From positions 15,322,958 through 15,386,957 of the forward strand of contig NC_081148.1 of assembly GCF_958295425.1 (NCBI RefSeq): 64,000 bases of DNA, in the 5' to 3' direction. Of the stretch, positions 13,701 through 26,093 are shown piece after piece. The notes under the pieces are model-generated. The model worked only from the letters and a program-made list of their open reading frames with translations, had not been told where the DNA came from and searched no databases. A program made the position numbers and the translations under genes. How positions within the stretch are numbered: the stretch's first letter is position 1; each line of letters begins with the position of its first letter. This DNA is from Solea solea. Lineage: Eukaryota > Chordata > Actinopteri > Pleuronectiformes > Soleidae.

Positions 13701-16700
13701 CTCTCTCACTCATTTGCATTTACATTTTCAAGTGCTGCCTGGGATGTAAGACTGGAGATCACTGTTAATAAGAATGCACAGGATAAGGACACAGCTTGAC
13801 TGCTCACGGCTATGGAACATCCGTTAGAAATGTGAGCATGTTTGTCCGATAAACTGCAGGTCACCAGTGCTGTTTCTCTTTTGCTCCTGTGGTCTTTGCA
13901 TACATGCAGCCAGATTGAGGCTTGTGTGCAGTTTAGGCAATTTAGCCGTGAGGGTCACCTGGCAGCTTTTGTGTATTACTCAAACTGGAGAGGATTTGGC
14001 TGGATGTAGCCACATGTTTCCTTCCCACGGAAACCCAGCCAACGCAAGTCAGATGCAGACGGAGTGAACATGAAGGTGCTGCATGAACACAGTTTCTGTC
14101 TGACAAACGCTCACGCTGTGTTGTGACTTCGCCAACGTGAACTGATCATAACAGTTTGAGTTTAGAGGACGTCTATAACTGGCTGCAGAACAGAGTTGGC
14201 CTCCTCACATAGGCTGGGTAGGTCTTGACTGAATGGAAAAAAGGAAAAATGAAAATATTACTGGATTTGACAACCAAGCATTAAAACCCTGGCGTGAATC
14301 TGGAGAGCAGATGAGCAAACACGGAGCCTGACACGTCCATACGAAGCGTCAATCCTTCACTTTGACAGATAATACTGCTTATTGGTGGTCAATATGGGAA
14401 TTGGAAGTACAGCCAAGGTGTCAGAGGCCAGTCGTTGCTTTTAAGGTTTTCAACAGGAGGGATGCACTCACAGTGGTGCAGAGTGTCAAATCCTTGCACG
14501 GAGAAACATTAAAGCAATCCCTATAGCTTTTCTGGCTTGATGTTTCTTTTGTTTTTTTATGATATGATACACAGTACAGTTAAGTAGTTTGGCTCCTGTG
14601 AAATTGTTTTGAAGCAGGGTATATTGCTTTTGTATATAAGTATACAGTACATGTGTACTGTACATGTGGCTGAAAAGCTAACATTCCTGTCTTTCACAAC
14701 TAAGGTTTTATGGGGGCTTGAAATGCATTCAATATGTTTATCCTCTTAGAGGGTTAAAAAAATAATAATGTTAGTGAGAAATAGTGACTGTAAATAAAAG
14801 GCTATTTAGAAACTATTCCAACTAAAAGACAGTTGTGCCGTTTTCATCTAGTTTGAATGCAGAATGTATTTGATTAAAAAACGAAGAAGCACACCATTAC
14901 CATTTCTCTGCAGATTTTTACAGGAATCTGTTGACTTTCCCAAGACATCTGTTAACTGAGCAGTTGTGAGATGAGTTAATTAAGGTCAGCATTCACCGCC
15001 GTTTTAACATACTCAAAAACACACAAGAAAAGCACACAGAAAGCAAAAAGGAAAGTGCTGTAGTTATCCCATTATCCCTCTGCACATGGACACACACATC
15101 CACACACATACTCTGTGTCATCAGCAGAGGTGGTTATAGACCAGGGGCCAGAGGTCAGATCATTACCAATGCAGCCATGGATCATAGATACAGCCCCTAT
15201 ATTAGTCCTTCCTCCATCATTCCCCTCTGACCTTGTCCGCAGCTGCGCTGCCTCTCATCTTTATGATTAGAAAATGGCCCAATCCTTCTCCTTCACACCA
15301 TTCCCAAAGTACTCAAGACAAGTATTCAATCATTATAATTATTTGACCATCCATATTAATCGACACATTTGTCGAGAAAGTCTGTTGCATCGTTGGTGAC
15401 ATGCCAAAATAAAAAAAATCTGCTGTAGCATTGTGGAGCTGAAATCTCTGGAGACACTAATGGCACTGACCTTTTTCTTAGAGCTTCTCTAAGGAGCTTA
15501 CAAGTGCTTTTTTGTGATGCACTATTGGTTATGTACTACTAAACATTTAGTTGCAGTCAGCCAACGTCAGTATTTGCTGCATTTGTCCTGAAGAGCTTGG
15601 AATTTCCAGTTTCTTTTTTGGCAGAATGTACTGGAGAATGTTGTCCACAAAGCCGTCTGCCTTTGGGTTCAGAAAAGGCCAAATATCAAAACCATTCAAA
15701 ATACAAGGGATAAAAAAAAAAAACTGTGTCCGTCATAAAAGAAAATCAGATAGTGCAGTGTCTCTGCTGCTGGCAGGAACAGGAAGTCAAATACTTCATC
15801 TTTCAGCCCAAGAGAACAATTTTTGAAAATGAGGGCTGAAATGCAAGCTGCCTCAGGCAGGTCGTGCTGTTGTTTTTGTCTCCATTGTGTTGTTCCTGAA
15901 TAATACAGTAAGAACTACTGTATTTATTCAGCTCTAATAAAAGACAGCATTTGTTGAATTAACATATAAATTGTATATGCTATCTTAAATTTATTTTACT
16001 CAAATCTACCAAGACAGCATTTTCTTATCAAAATGTGTTTATATTCCGTACTGATTTAGCCCTACAAGCAGCATGGTGATGTTTAACACTGATCAAATAA
16101 TCAGGTAGTTCCACAGAAAGTTATCACTCCTCTGCAGTCCAACTGAGAACTCCCTTGTACATCTACTAAAATCTCTAATCTTCCTTGCACTATTTAGCTG
16201 ACGTTTTACCATTATATTGATCATGATATATTATAGTGAGCCTCTAATGACGACTGCCTTTTAAAAGTGAGAGTTTTATCTCAGCTTTTCCCTCCTGGCT
16301 TTGGTGGTAACCATGCTTTCTCAAAGCTCAGTGTCAGGGCTTTTGCTTTGATGTATGGATGGAGGCGTTTCTTTCAAAGGAATAACCTTTTCTGGGCACT
16401 TCTTTGAAATGATAATTCACCAGCTTGCTGCAGGTGGAGCTACATCTCCCTTGGCAGACAGGGTCAATCAAAGTCAAATGGAGGAGCTGCTCACCGCTTC
16501 ACCCGTGTAGGCGCTGCCAGAGCCTTGCTGCCACTGTCAGCTCCGTCGCGCGCCATAATCTCTATCTCTGGTAAAGAGAGTGGACACTGGTAAAAGTCAC
16601 AGTGACGAGCACATTTTAAGTTGCAGAATGAGGATGGAGTAGCCGTGGTGTAGGATGAACAATGATTTATGTTTGTATTCATGTCTCACTATGGATACCT

Positions 16701-17532
16701 GTCATAACCAGGCTGAGGTTTTTGCTGCATTTCCCAGCTGAAGCCTCTGTGTTCCAGTGGTGAGGGGGACGCAGGTGTGTGTAATTACATCAGTAATAAG
16801 GCCTGGCTATGGTCCACCTGCCTCAAAGTGAACCCTCTATCCATTTGTGCGCCGCTGACAACAAAGGAGACAGCCACTCGCTGATTATGGCTTTGATGAT
16901 GTAGCTAGAAGCCTGTGTTTTATGGTGAGATATTTCTGGCTCGGGAATAGTTTGCTGGAATTATTCAATCCGTCTCGAACAATGAAATGTACCATCAGTG
17001 TATAATCACACGCGGCACTTACATGTCACACACTGTATGTCATGTCAGAAACAAGTAAATGTGTAACAAAACAAACCCACTCTGCTTTTGTCGAGCTTGT
17101 GATATACAGTTCATTATGTCCAGTCACTGTGATCCTTCAGTGACCAGTTCAGAAAACCTTCCATCCACCGCATACTGGTTTTTACTCACTAGGACATAAA
17201 ATGTGAATAAACGAATGAATCACTTCATCCAGTGTTACTATTGTGTGTGTGTGTCCTCGAGCTGTTGTCCATCTGGATGCAACTGCTCAGGACTCTGCAT
17301 CAGCCAGTGGCTCGATAACGAGGCAGCACAGGACACATAGACACAGATCTCCCATGGGTTCAGGCTCCAGCTGGAGCAGACATGTTAGGGCAACCTGTCC
17401 CTATTATTGTTTGTGACAGAATCAAGAAGGAAATGCGGGTGTAAAAAGTGCGTGCATCGTGCTTGCACGTCAGGTTCTGCTGGCAGTGGCCCCAATGTAA
17501 TTATGGGCATGGGTGGCCAGCCATGACAGCTC

Positions 17533-17732
17533 NNNNNNNNNNNNNNNNNNNNNNNNNNNNNNNNNNNNNNNNNNNNNNNNNNNNNNNNNNNNNNNNNNNN
17601 NNNNNNNNNNNNNNNNNNNNNNNNNNNNNNNNNNNNNNNNNNNNNNNNNNNNNNNNNNNNNNNNNNNNNNNNNNNNNNNNNNNNNNNNNNNNNNNNNNNN
17701 NNNNNNNNNNNNNNNNNNNNNNNNNNNNNNNN
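17533..17732. other. assembly gap of 200 N
   Basis: An exact run of 200 N, which looks like a fixed-size placeholder; the true gap length is unknown. It lies in intronic sequence, so no macrod2 coding frame seen here is broken, but a small exon could be hidden. Confidence 0.98.
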
Positions 17733-19283
17733 TCTCCAACTATTCACACATTCTTCTGTAACACCAGTACCTTTTGTGTGTATTCAGCAGATAAACTGTC
17801 TCTGGTTGACTTTGAAAGAAAAAACAGTTTTAAGTACGGCTCAGTGGAATTTACTTTTACAAAGAAGAATCACAGATCACCTTCTCTGTTGTATGTGATA
17901 ACCATTAGACGATGAATGAAGCCACGGTCAACGGTGTTTGTTTGGATACAAACAGAATGTTCCAAGCTGGTGTTTCGGCTGATATCTGTCAAAGATCATA
18001 TGGTGCGTTTCTTATCTGCAGACAAAGGACTTTTCCCTCGCTGCCTACAGAATGTGGAGATGCTGTAACAGAAACTAGACAAAGTGACTGACAGAGAGGA
18101 AGCCCAAGAGAAGAGTGTACACGACATGGATGCTAAGATTCTACGTTTGGTTTTCTTAGTGCAATTTAACTAATAATAAAGTAATAATTCTCCTTTGGTC
18201 TGGTTGTGCCATGAAGACGAAGAAAAGCAGTCCACCTCAGAGGAATATATGTACACGTGTGCACATGTGTGGACACTATGTGTTTCAGTGCACTTCAAGA
18301 ATTCATGATTCATCCTGTTTCACAGTGGGTAGTCACATTTAGAGTCGAGCTCCATAAAAGAGTAATGGAAATTCCTGGGGAGCTGCTGTCCTGTGGCCTT
18401 CCAGCACCCAGTGACATACAGTATCTCGGCGTATTATCACTTTTTCGCACTGTTTGTCAGCTAGCCCATGACTTCAAAGGAGACTTAAAGCTTTTTTTTT
18501 TCATTTTTTGTCAGGATTGAGGGGTTAGAGAGAGTGAGTCTACATTTTATGAACAAAGCGCCCCCAAGACATCCAGCGAAAAATAAAATGTTACCGTCCT
18601 GGTTGCAGCTCCTAACATTTACTCCAAAGCATGGATCATAAACTATTCATAGATATGTCTGTATGAGCACCAGAAGGGTGCCTCTTTGAATCCGATCTTT
18701 GTGTTGGGGAGGGTCACAAATGGGGGCGAAAGCTAGTGAGCTCCTTTTATTCACCTATAACATCACTATCTTGCATGAAGGCGAGTGGTGGGCAGGTAGC
18801 TGCCATTATGGCTGTTGTGTAAAATTGCCATTATTCAGTCAGGCGATTATCTCCTGCCGTGGTGTGTAATGCATCCCTTTGACTGTGATTGATGTCTGCA
18901 CATCCAAGACTCCACTAGAGAAGAAGAAGAGAGAAGCGAAAGAGGCGACCTGCTTCTCTGTAACCTTTTAACAGCTCACTGTGTGACTCTTTTCAGACAC
19001 ATCACTGTGGTATGGAAAGTGAACGTTCATGAATGCTTTAGTTGGTCATCGGTTATCGGTGACATGTTTACACATCATTTACATGTCTTTTACGTTACCC
19101 TATATCTGGGTTATCTTAAAACCAGACGAACTATAATGCCGTCCAGCTTCATCGTCTTCTTGGGCCAAATCATTACAGTATTCAGTTTAGTATGAAAGGG
19201 ATTTGTGATTTGCCAGTTTTCCGTGGCATAGCTGGCACCTCATGTCATACAGTATATCACGTCAACAGATGTTGACTACTGTA

Positions 19284-19288
<5 letters not shown>

Positions 19289-19331
<43 letters not shown>
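19289..19331. repeat. (TA)n microsatellite
   Basis: A pure TA run about 350 nt upstream of the macro-domain exon. Confidence 0.97.
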
Positions 19332-19335
<4 letters not shown>

Positions 19336-19683
19336 TATGGATTTACTCTGCTCATCTTTAAAGTTTAACTTTCATGTAATTGCCATTGAGGCATATGATG
19401 CATAATATAGCTCTGCTCTAACCAAAGCATCCATTTAATAATGCCTATTCTGATGTAATGTGCTGTAATATTCTCTAAAGGCTATCTCACTAGTGGTCTT
19501 GACTGGGATGCCTTACATCTAATTGGATACTTTTGCATATCTAAATGGCTATAAATGTGTGCTGCTGATGCAGATTACTGCCGTCAAAATGTGTCCTGTT
19601 AATGTCTCTGTTGTCCAGTTTGCCACAGAGCCCTTTTGCACTGAGCTTGCACTAATTGCTCCTCTCTCTCTTTTCCCTTTCAG

Positions 19684-19762
19684 ATCACGCGGGTTATTTT
19701 CTGTGTCTTTCTCGAGACTGACTTTAACCTCTACAAGAAGAAAATGTCTGCCATTTTTCAAG
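19684..19762 (+). CDS. macrod2: macrod2 exon: C-terminal end of the macro domain
   Basis: The exon follows a pyrimidine-rich acceptor (ctctctcttttccctttcag) and ends at the strong donor caag|gtacgt. It is 79 nt, starts in phase 0 and ends in phase 1. It encodes 26 residues including VIFCVFLETDFNLYKKKM, the last beta-strand and helix of the MACROD-type macro domain. Human MACROD2 is very close to this over the same block and then, as here, passes directly into an acidic tail. MACROD2 removes ADP-ribose from mono-ADP-ribosylated proteins and deacetylates O-acetyl-ADP-ribose; this exon lies beyond the catalytic loops, which are encoded upstream of the window. MACROD1 shares the fold but lacks this long acidic tail, so MACROD2 is the better match. 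Confidence 0.93.
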
Positions 19763-22694
19763 GTACGTGCATTATTTAAGCCCCCTTTCCAACAAGTGGT
19801 CAAGTTCAGTTCAGTACATTACAGTACATAATATTTGCATTTCCACTGTTAACTGTTAAGTAGGCCACAAAAATAACCAATCCCTACCGTCCCACTTTTT
19901 GGCACCCTTCTGGTTGGGTACCAAGCACAGTCTGTTAAGTGGCCTAGAGAGAACCTTCACTTATGTGCGACAGTAGGGAAAAAAACAGAGGTGTGAATCC
20001 CTCGCAGCCTCCTGCCTTCTCTCAAACAAACCGTTCCCCCTCTTGTAATAAACGTGCCGAAAAGAAGCAACACGGAATGCTCGATGTCCTCCATTATTGC
20101 TCATTGTTAACCGTGTTGCTTTCTTCTTCTGTGTCGTGCTGGTATGATGTTATGCTATTTAACATAAATAGCTACAGTATTGACCCACTGTATTTGGGCC
20201 ACACTCCCCGTGGTCAGCATGCAAGTCAGATCAGCGCGCACCGTTCCAAACCGCTTTGTGGTTGAGCTAAACTGAACTGTAACGCTTTGTGCAAATTAGA
20301 CATTACTCCAGCTCATATCATTGATGCTGAATCATTACATCTCCTCTGTTACTATGTACTGTGTTTATGGAGTTTGTTTATTGTAAAATGTCACCAGATA
20401 CTTTATTGACCCTGTGTATAGAGATACTGTAGGCTGTTTTCAGGTCGCAGCAGTATGAGCACCTGTCAGGTTCCGGTGACACCTTCAAATGTAGAGAAAA
20501 TTCTCTCAGAACCGAATTTATGATGACAGTTGGTAAAACAAGTGTCAGACTTGCCTTAATAGGATTGCAACAGACTTCTTGTCAGTGAACCAGCAAGCTG
20601 ATATTTTACATAATTACTGATATTCTGATGAGACTTAAATGCCAGATTTGATTGACTGTAATAATGGCCCTCAGCAGTGACTTTCTTACTGAACAATTCT
20701 AAATTACTAAAAAAATTCAGGACTGCATAGCAACCACCTATCTTGGTTACTGCTCCTCCATTCTGTATGCAAAATAAACAAACATCTATTATCTTCAACC
20801 TCCCACTCTCTCTTTTAACTCCCTTCCCTCTCATGCCATCATCTTTTTTCGGGGGCCAGGAGCTGCCGCCAGCTCTGATCAGGGCTCCATTGAGGATTGC
20901 ATTGAATAGCTGTCGCTGAAAGAGGCTGTCTGGCTGCACCAACCCAGCATTACCTCCATTTACCTCACTTTTCCCTCCTCACTTCCCCAATGGAATACTG
21001 GCTCTCCAGCCCTCATCTCGCTGCTCCCAGATGGAACATGTTTTGTTTCCCCTGCGCTCCTGTCATCTGTCCTGCTCCCCGCCCAGGCTCTTCCCTGAAA
21101 GATTACATTCTGTGGGGAGACCTTAATTATATTGCCTGCCCCCATGCAGCCAGCTCCCGTCTCATCATATTAGTGCTCTAAGATGAGAATCTAGACCTGT
21201 TGTTCTTCAGTTATCACTCTCACCATTTACAAGTGCTGTCACTGGATAAATGTCCTACATCTCTCAAGGACTTGTAGCAGGGAACAGTACACAGTCATGT
21301 GTGTGCACATGGGTGTGAAAGGAAAAGTTTTTAAATTTGCCTTGTAAAAAGAGAAAAGTACATTGTTTACCTCATGACAAAGAGTTGCTAATGAGGATGC
21401 CAGAGGTCTGTTTTTGATTAATCGTGGGGTTGTTCCAGTAGGTGACCACAGCACCCTGCATCATGCCAGCCCAGGTGCTTTTCATCATCACACTGTCTCT
21501 TCTGTCACCTACCCTTTCACCTCCAGAGTAAGGGCCACCATTATCACTGTTCTGTGTGTATGCGTGTGCTACAGAAGTTATCAATTCCATTATAGACTAA
21601 TTGGCTAAATAAGTGTGACCTTACCACTTAGGGTCATTGTCTGGAGTCAGGTTTGTTTTTACACCAAGCTCATCCACACGATTTCCAGTCTCTCACCTCA
21701 TGTGCATACTCAAAGCTTTTACCACACTCTATTCCACAAGGAAGGGTTTTTAAGGTAACATAATTACTGTTGCCGTGATTGTGGACTAGACACACAGAAA
21801 GGGGGAGCGTCGGTGTGTTTTATCCAGCCTGACTGCGCCGTGTAGAAGTTGATAGATGTGCTTTCAAGAAAAATTTGTCAATTGGTAGGATTACACCATG
21901 TAGAGAATGCAAAACTTCATGGTGTGAAAAAAACTGCTCAGAATCATAGCAGTAAATCAGAGGCTGTGAATTAGCACTGCAGGTGCACTCAAGCACTTTC
22001 AGAACATCTCATCATCCTCTCTGCCAGAGACGCAGAGCTTGGTAGATGCTGCAGCAACACTGAAAGCATCACACAGAGGCCGCAGCCCACTCTGTCTCCT
22101 GCAACATCCTCTCTCTTTCAATAAACCTCTGTCATATCGCTCTTCCTTATTCTCCCTCTCTGCCTCTCTGATTCTCACTTAAATCTCTCTTTGTTTTTTA
22201 TGCCGCCACTTATCTCACCACTCCACTATTTATCATTTGTCCTCGTTATATCAAAGAAAAGCTTCTCCACCACCTCTACTGTCATTGAGCATCTGTGTGG
22301 CTATAGAGGACTAACAGTGGCCTTGATCTATTTTGTAATGCGTATGCCTGAGTATGGTCAAGCAAACCAATGAATGTTCTCCTTGATACCAGTTTCAAGC
22401 ATTGTCTACAGCTGAGAATGGGCGCAGACGATTCTTTATTGACGTCTTATTATTCTCATTTCTCTTCATATAGCTGCGCTCCTTATATTCAAGCAATCTG
22501 TCAAGTTACAATGACTGGAGCAGGAACGTGTAAACAGAATATTTGCATACAGGAAATTGCTTTATCGCAATGTTCATGCCCACAAGCTGTCACAGTGAGA
22601 GAGCCACAGTATGGTTACATCTCTGCAGAAGGTGGACACTGAAAAATAGCCTGTGCTGACAAGAAAACTCATACACACTTGCGTACACAACACG

Positions 22695-22713
22695 ACACAC
22701 ACACACACACACA
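22695..22713. repeat. (AC)n microsatellite
   Basis: A pure AC run. Confidence 0.93.
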
Positions 22714-22824
22714 TGCATGTAGAACAGGAAGTTGCTCCTTCCTGTGAGCTATTGAATATTAAAGCACTGACATCTCAATGAAACATTAGAATGCACACAT
22801 GAAGGTTTGCCCAGTGTTGAAATA

Positions 22825-22842
22825 AGCAGCAGCAGCAGCAGC
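22825..22842. repeat. (AGC)6 trinucleotide repeat
   Basis: Six perfect AGC units, intronic. Confidence 0.93.
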
Positions 22843-22941
22843 ATAATGAGTCTCAAAAACAGACAAAGGTATTTCGATGCAGTGTCAGCTCAAGGAACAC
22901 CTTAACTGTTCATAGTCATACATTTTGAAAAGAAAGGGCTG

Positions 22942-22942
<1 letters not shown>

Positions 22943-22973
<31 letters not shown>
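22943..22973. repeat. (CA)n microsatellite
   Basis: A pure CA run. Confidence 0.95.
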
Positions 22974-22975
<2 letters not shown>

Positions 22976-23753
22976 ATGCAAATAGACAAACAAGCTAAAA
23001 CACTATCAGCTACACTTGAAGAGCTTTGACTCTGCAGTGCCATCAACAATTCATAACCCACCTCACGAAGCATATATATCCCAGGATACAACTTCTTATT
23101 CAATATTAAACACCTTAAAAAGCCATGAACTGCAGCATCACCAAGGTGCTATGGTCGTCTTTCTATTCAGCTGAGAGGACCATCAGCGGTAGTATCGTTT
23201 GAAGGAGTGCACACGCCCTCAAGCCATTAACTGGGAAATTTCAAGAAAAGACCATGGTTTTATTTTTAAAACTACATAAAGTAAGCGTAAACCATTAATT
23301 GATTAAAATATATAGCTAAATCAATGCAATAAATCATACGACATGATTCAATTAAGTATTCACAGTAGCCCATAGATCATGATTGACCACAAGCTTGCCT
23401 CGGCTCATATTATTTGGAAGCGTGGAAGCAGTCAGGCAGCTGCAGTTGTAGAGAGTAAAAGCATGTTGAAATTGATTGTGGGTACACTCCTCTTCTAATA
23501 TGATCCGGGTGGCTGCCCACAAGCTGGGCTCCATCTCTTCTCCTCCTCAATCAGCCACAGTGCTGACAACATTAACACAGTCCATGGATCTACAAGGGGC
23601 TGCTGTATTCTCTCCAACTGTTTCACTGACTTTCCAATTGACATTTATTTACATGGCTTTTAATACACTCCACACTCCCAACTCCATTACCCACACACCT
23701 CCCACCAAATTCCCATAGTAGGAGCATCTCCATAATGTTCCAACAGCCTTGAT

Positions 23754-23761
<8 letters not shown>

Positions 23762-23810
<49 letters not shown>

Positions 23811-23820
23811 TATATATATA
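23762..23820. repeat. compound (TA)n(CA)n(TA)n microsatellite
   Basis: About 19 TA units, five CA units, then five TA units. Confidence 0.96.
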
Positions 23821-24190
23821 CATATGCACATGTGCATCTGTGGGGGGTGAAAATGAACTGGGTATGGGAATGAATGTGTTGATTTCCTGAGGCTAACCCT
23901 CGCAGCAGGGAAATGAGAAGACCATGGTGTGTTAGTGCTATGATTGCTAGAAAGCACATTGGTTCTCTCTTGAGTCTCTCAGTGGGCTTTAAACAGACAT
24001 GAGGATCGACTGGTCATGTGTGAGAGTGTTTACTTCTGTGCGTAATTCACAGATGTGGAGAAAATGGGCAAATACACATCCTGAGTACCTGCTTATGAAA
24101 CGTGATCAAAAAAATGTCATATTTTACATTTTCCAGCCATCACTTAATAGCAAACTATTTCAACAAGGGAGGGAAAAGTATCATCTAAAG

Positions 24191-24473
24191 CAGTGGTTCT
24201 CAAACTTTTTTACACTGAGTACCACCTGACATAATATTGAGCTCTCAATGTAACATCCTCGCCAACATTAAAATACAGTGGTGTAAATTGGGAATAAATA
24301 GATTTATAAGGTGGCTTATCTCTCTCTTTTGTTATTTGTTTCAATTTCTATGCTCTCCGGTCCAAATTCCTCAGCTCCACTCTGATCACATACCCTGGTA
24401 CACGTATATACAGTATTTCTTATTTTCCACCAAAGGAAGCTGGTAGTACACGTATCACAGTTAGAGAACCATG
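24191..24473 (+). mobile_element. non-autonomous hAT-type element with TIRs
   Basis: It starts with cagtggttctcaaacttttt and ends with ttagagaaccatg, an imperfect terminal inverted repeat typical of a widespread vertebrate hAT family. The internal text (gagtaccacctgacataata, then acattaaaatacagtgg) also fits that family. I see no clean 8-bp target-site duplication, so the insertion looks old. There is no transposase frame. Confidence 0.78.
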
Positions 24474-26054
24474 GATTTTCAGGATTCCTACTTTCACATT
24501 CATGTCAAGAAACCAAAACAAAGAATCAAATAAAATCTGTTTATTTCATGCAAAATTCTGAAATTACAGCTGTGTTTTTAACAGTGTGCTGGACTTTTGT
24601 TTTTAACCTTTAGACACTATGTTTTAATACACACTATCCTGACCAACTACAGGCCCTTGGTTTATGGTGCAGAGATGTGAGAGTGGAAATGATCCTCTTT
24701 TTTTAATTCCCAAAAATAAAAAATAAATTAGCATATTTAATAAGCATATTTGGAGGTAATCAAAAAGCTGTTTGTTTCAAAGAATATTCCATGTGAATAT
24801 AACTATGTGACTGTGTTGTCTTTGAAAGAACCCCATGAAAGAACAAAGAAATGCACAAAAGGTGCCATATGCTGTTACTCTTGACTAAGAAACATAAATT
24901 GTTCCTATGTTGACAGCAGCGTGGAGCAGTGGTAATATTATTATAGGATGTGGCAGTAGCTGAGACACTCCATGCTCCATTCTCGCGCTATTGTTATACT
25001 GTATCAGTGGACCTTCCTTTGTTTCCCCAAGCAGGGTTAGATTAATGCAGTGTACCCTTTTATTCAGTGTTGTACAAAAGAAATGCCTGTCACTGGATCC
25101 ACAGGGAGTTTTGATGGTTACAGTTCTACAGAACAGATGACAACAGCCTTTCATCAAGCTAACGCTTGCCTTTGCTTGTTAACCACAGTGCAATCATTGC
25201 TCAGACTCGCGCACAGCTCTACACACACATATATCATGCAGTGTCTACACTCGTACTTGGTATTCAAATCTTAAAGACTCAGCCTGGCAAATTAAATAGT
25301 ATAGTATATATTGCGGCTTGACTCAAAATATCTTAAGGTATGCTGAGCCGTTGAGATCTGAGAGTGTTTGAGGACGCGTTTGTATGATGGGAGTCATGAG
25401 CAGGCGTCCACAGTTCCTCCCTCCTCGTCTCTCTCGGTCTCTCTCTCTGTCTGTCTGCACTTCCTCCTGAAGCAGCATTCAAAGCCTCCCTCTCAGAAAC
25501 ACCTCTAGTTTGCTCACTGTCTTGTACAATAGAGCCATAGAGGAAAAAGGAGGAGAGAATCAAAGTTTTTGTTTTAAAGGCGTATAGTTGTGCACCGCAG
25601 TCCACGGTCCTTGTAATTTGAAGAAACGTGAGGTTTTGTGTCGTTTATGCTGAGCATGCCAGTATAGATTTAATTGAAAAAGAATGTCTTGTGAAACACA
25701 CACCCACATACACAGTCTATTGGCATAATAACTCACTAAATCCAAGGCCGTCTGGTGGGGGGATTCGAGGAGGCTGTGAAGGGTTGTTGATATGTGATTT
25801 GGGAGCATGGCAGCTGATGAGATGAGGAGGGAGGTGGTGAAAGAGTTTTTGGTTCCCCAAATGGGAGTGGTTTTTTTGTACAAAAAGCAAGTACAGTATA
25901 TCACATTTCAATCCGATTCTGTGGAACTTTCACGGTCGAGTGGTTTAAACAGACACAATAATCACGCAGCGAAGTCGTGATAACTCATTGTGTCATACGT
26001 TATGAAATGGCATAATTTGACACCTTGTCTTTTTCTTTTTTTGCCCTTTGCCAG

Positions 26055-26093
26055 ACAATGACATGGAGGTTTCAGAGGAACAGCTGAAGGAAG
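26055..26093 (+). CDS. macrod2: macrod2 acidic-tail exon (13 codons)
   Basis: This 39-nt exon lies between the acceptor cctttgccag and the donor gaag|gtgagt. With the G carried over from the previous exon it reads DNDMEVSEEQLKE in phase 1-1. It is the first piece of the acidic tail after the macro domain and has six acidic residues in 13. Human MACROD2 has a comparable Asp/Glu run at this point. The reading frame joins the exons on both sides without a stop. The exact function of the tail is unknown to me; acidic disordered tails commonly mediate regulation or localisation. Confidence 0.85.

Larger units (their letters stand above)
1..19683 (+). other. macrod2: 3' part of a large macrod2 intron (upstream of first visible exon)
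   Basis: No exon of the upstream macro domain was found here. I looked for the conserved glycine-rich loop and the Gly-Phe-Pro block that precede the exon at 19684 and saw neither, so this stretch reads as intron. It holds an AT microsatellite (615-650), a SINE (2399-2664), TG and CT microsatellites near 3.5-3.7 kb, a poly-C run (7765-7778), a short palindrome (14643-14662), an N gap (17533-17732) and a TA microsatellite (19289-19331). The remainder is AT-rich single-copy-looking sequence with only short chance frames. The assignment as intron is inferred from the exon that follows it; an unrelated small or RNA gene cannot be excluded. Confidence 0.75.
19763..26054 (+). other. macrod2: macrod2 intron (6.3 kb)
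   Basis: A GT-AG intron between the macro-domain exon and the first tail exon. It holds CA and AGC microsatellites (22695-22713, 22825-22842, 22943-22973), a TA/CA microsatellite (23762-23820) and a hAT non-autonomous element (24191-24473). A stretch near 19830-20290 has a 'tttccact' edge like fish hAT-type MITEs, but I could not pair its ends. I saw no coding exon. Confidence 0.75.

Noticed and set aside
18257..18520. Plus-strand frame of 87 codons near 18.3 kb
   Set aside because: It resembles no macro-domain exon and runs past any splice signal into a T tract; a chance frame.
19830..20285. Possible second MITE with 'tttccact' edge
   Set aside because: I could not pair the two ends or find a flanking duplication, so it is not listed as an element.
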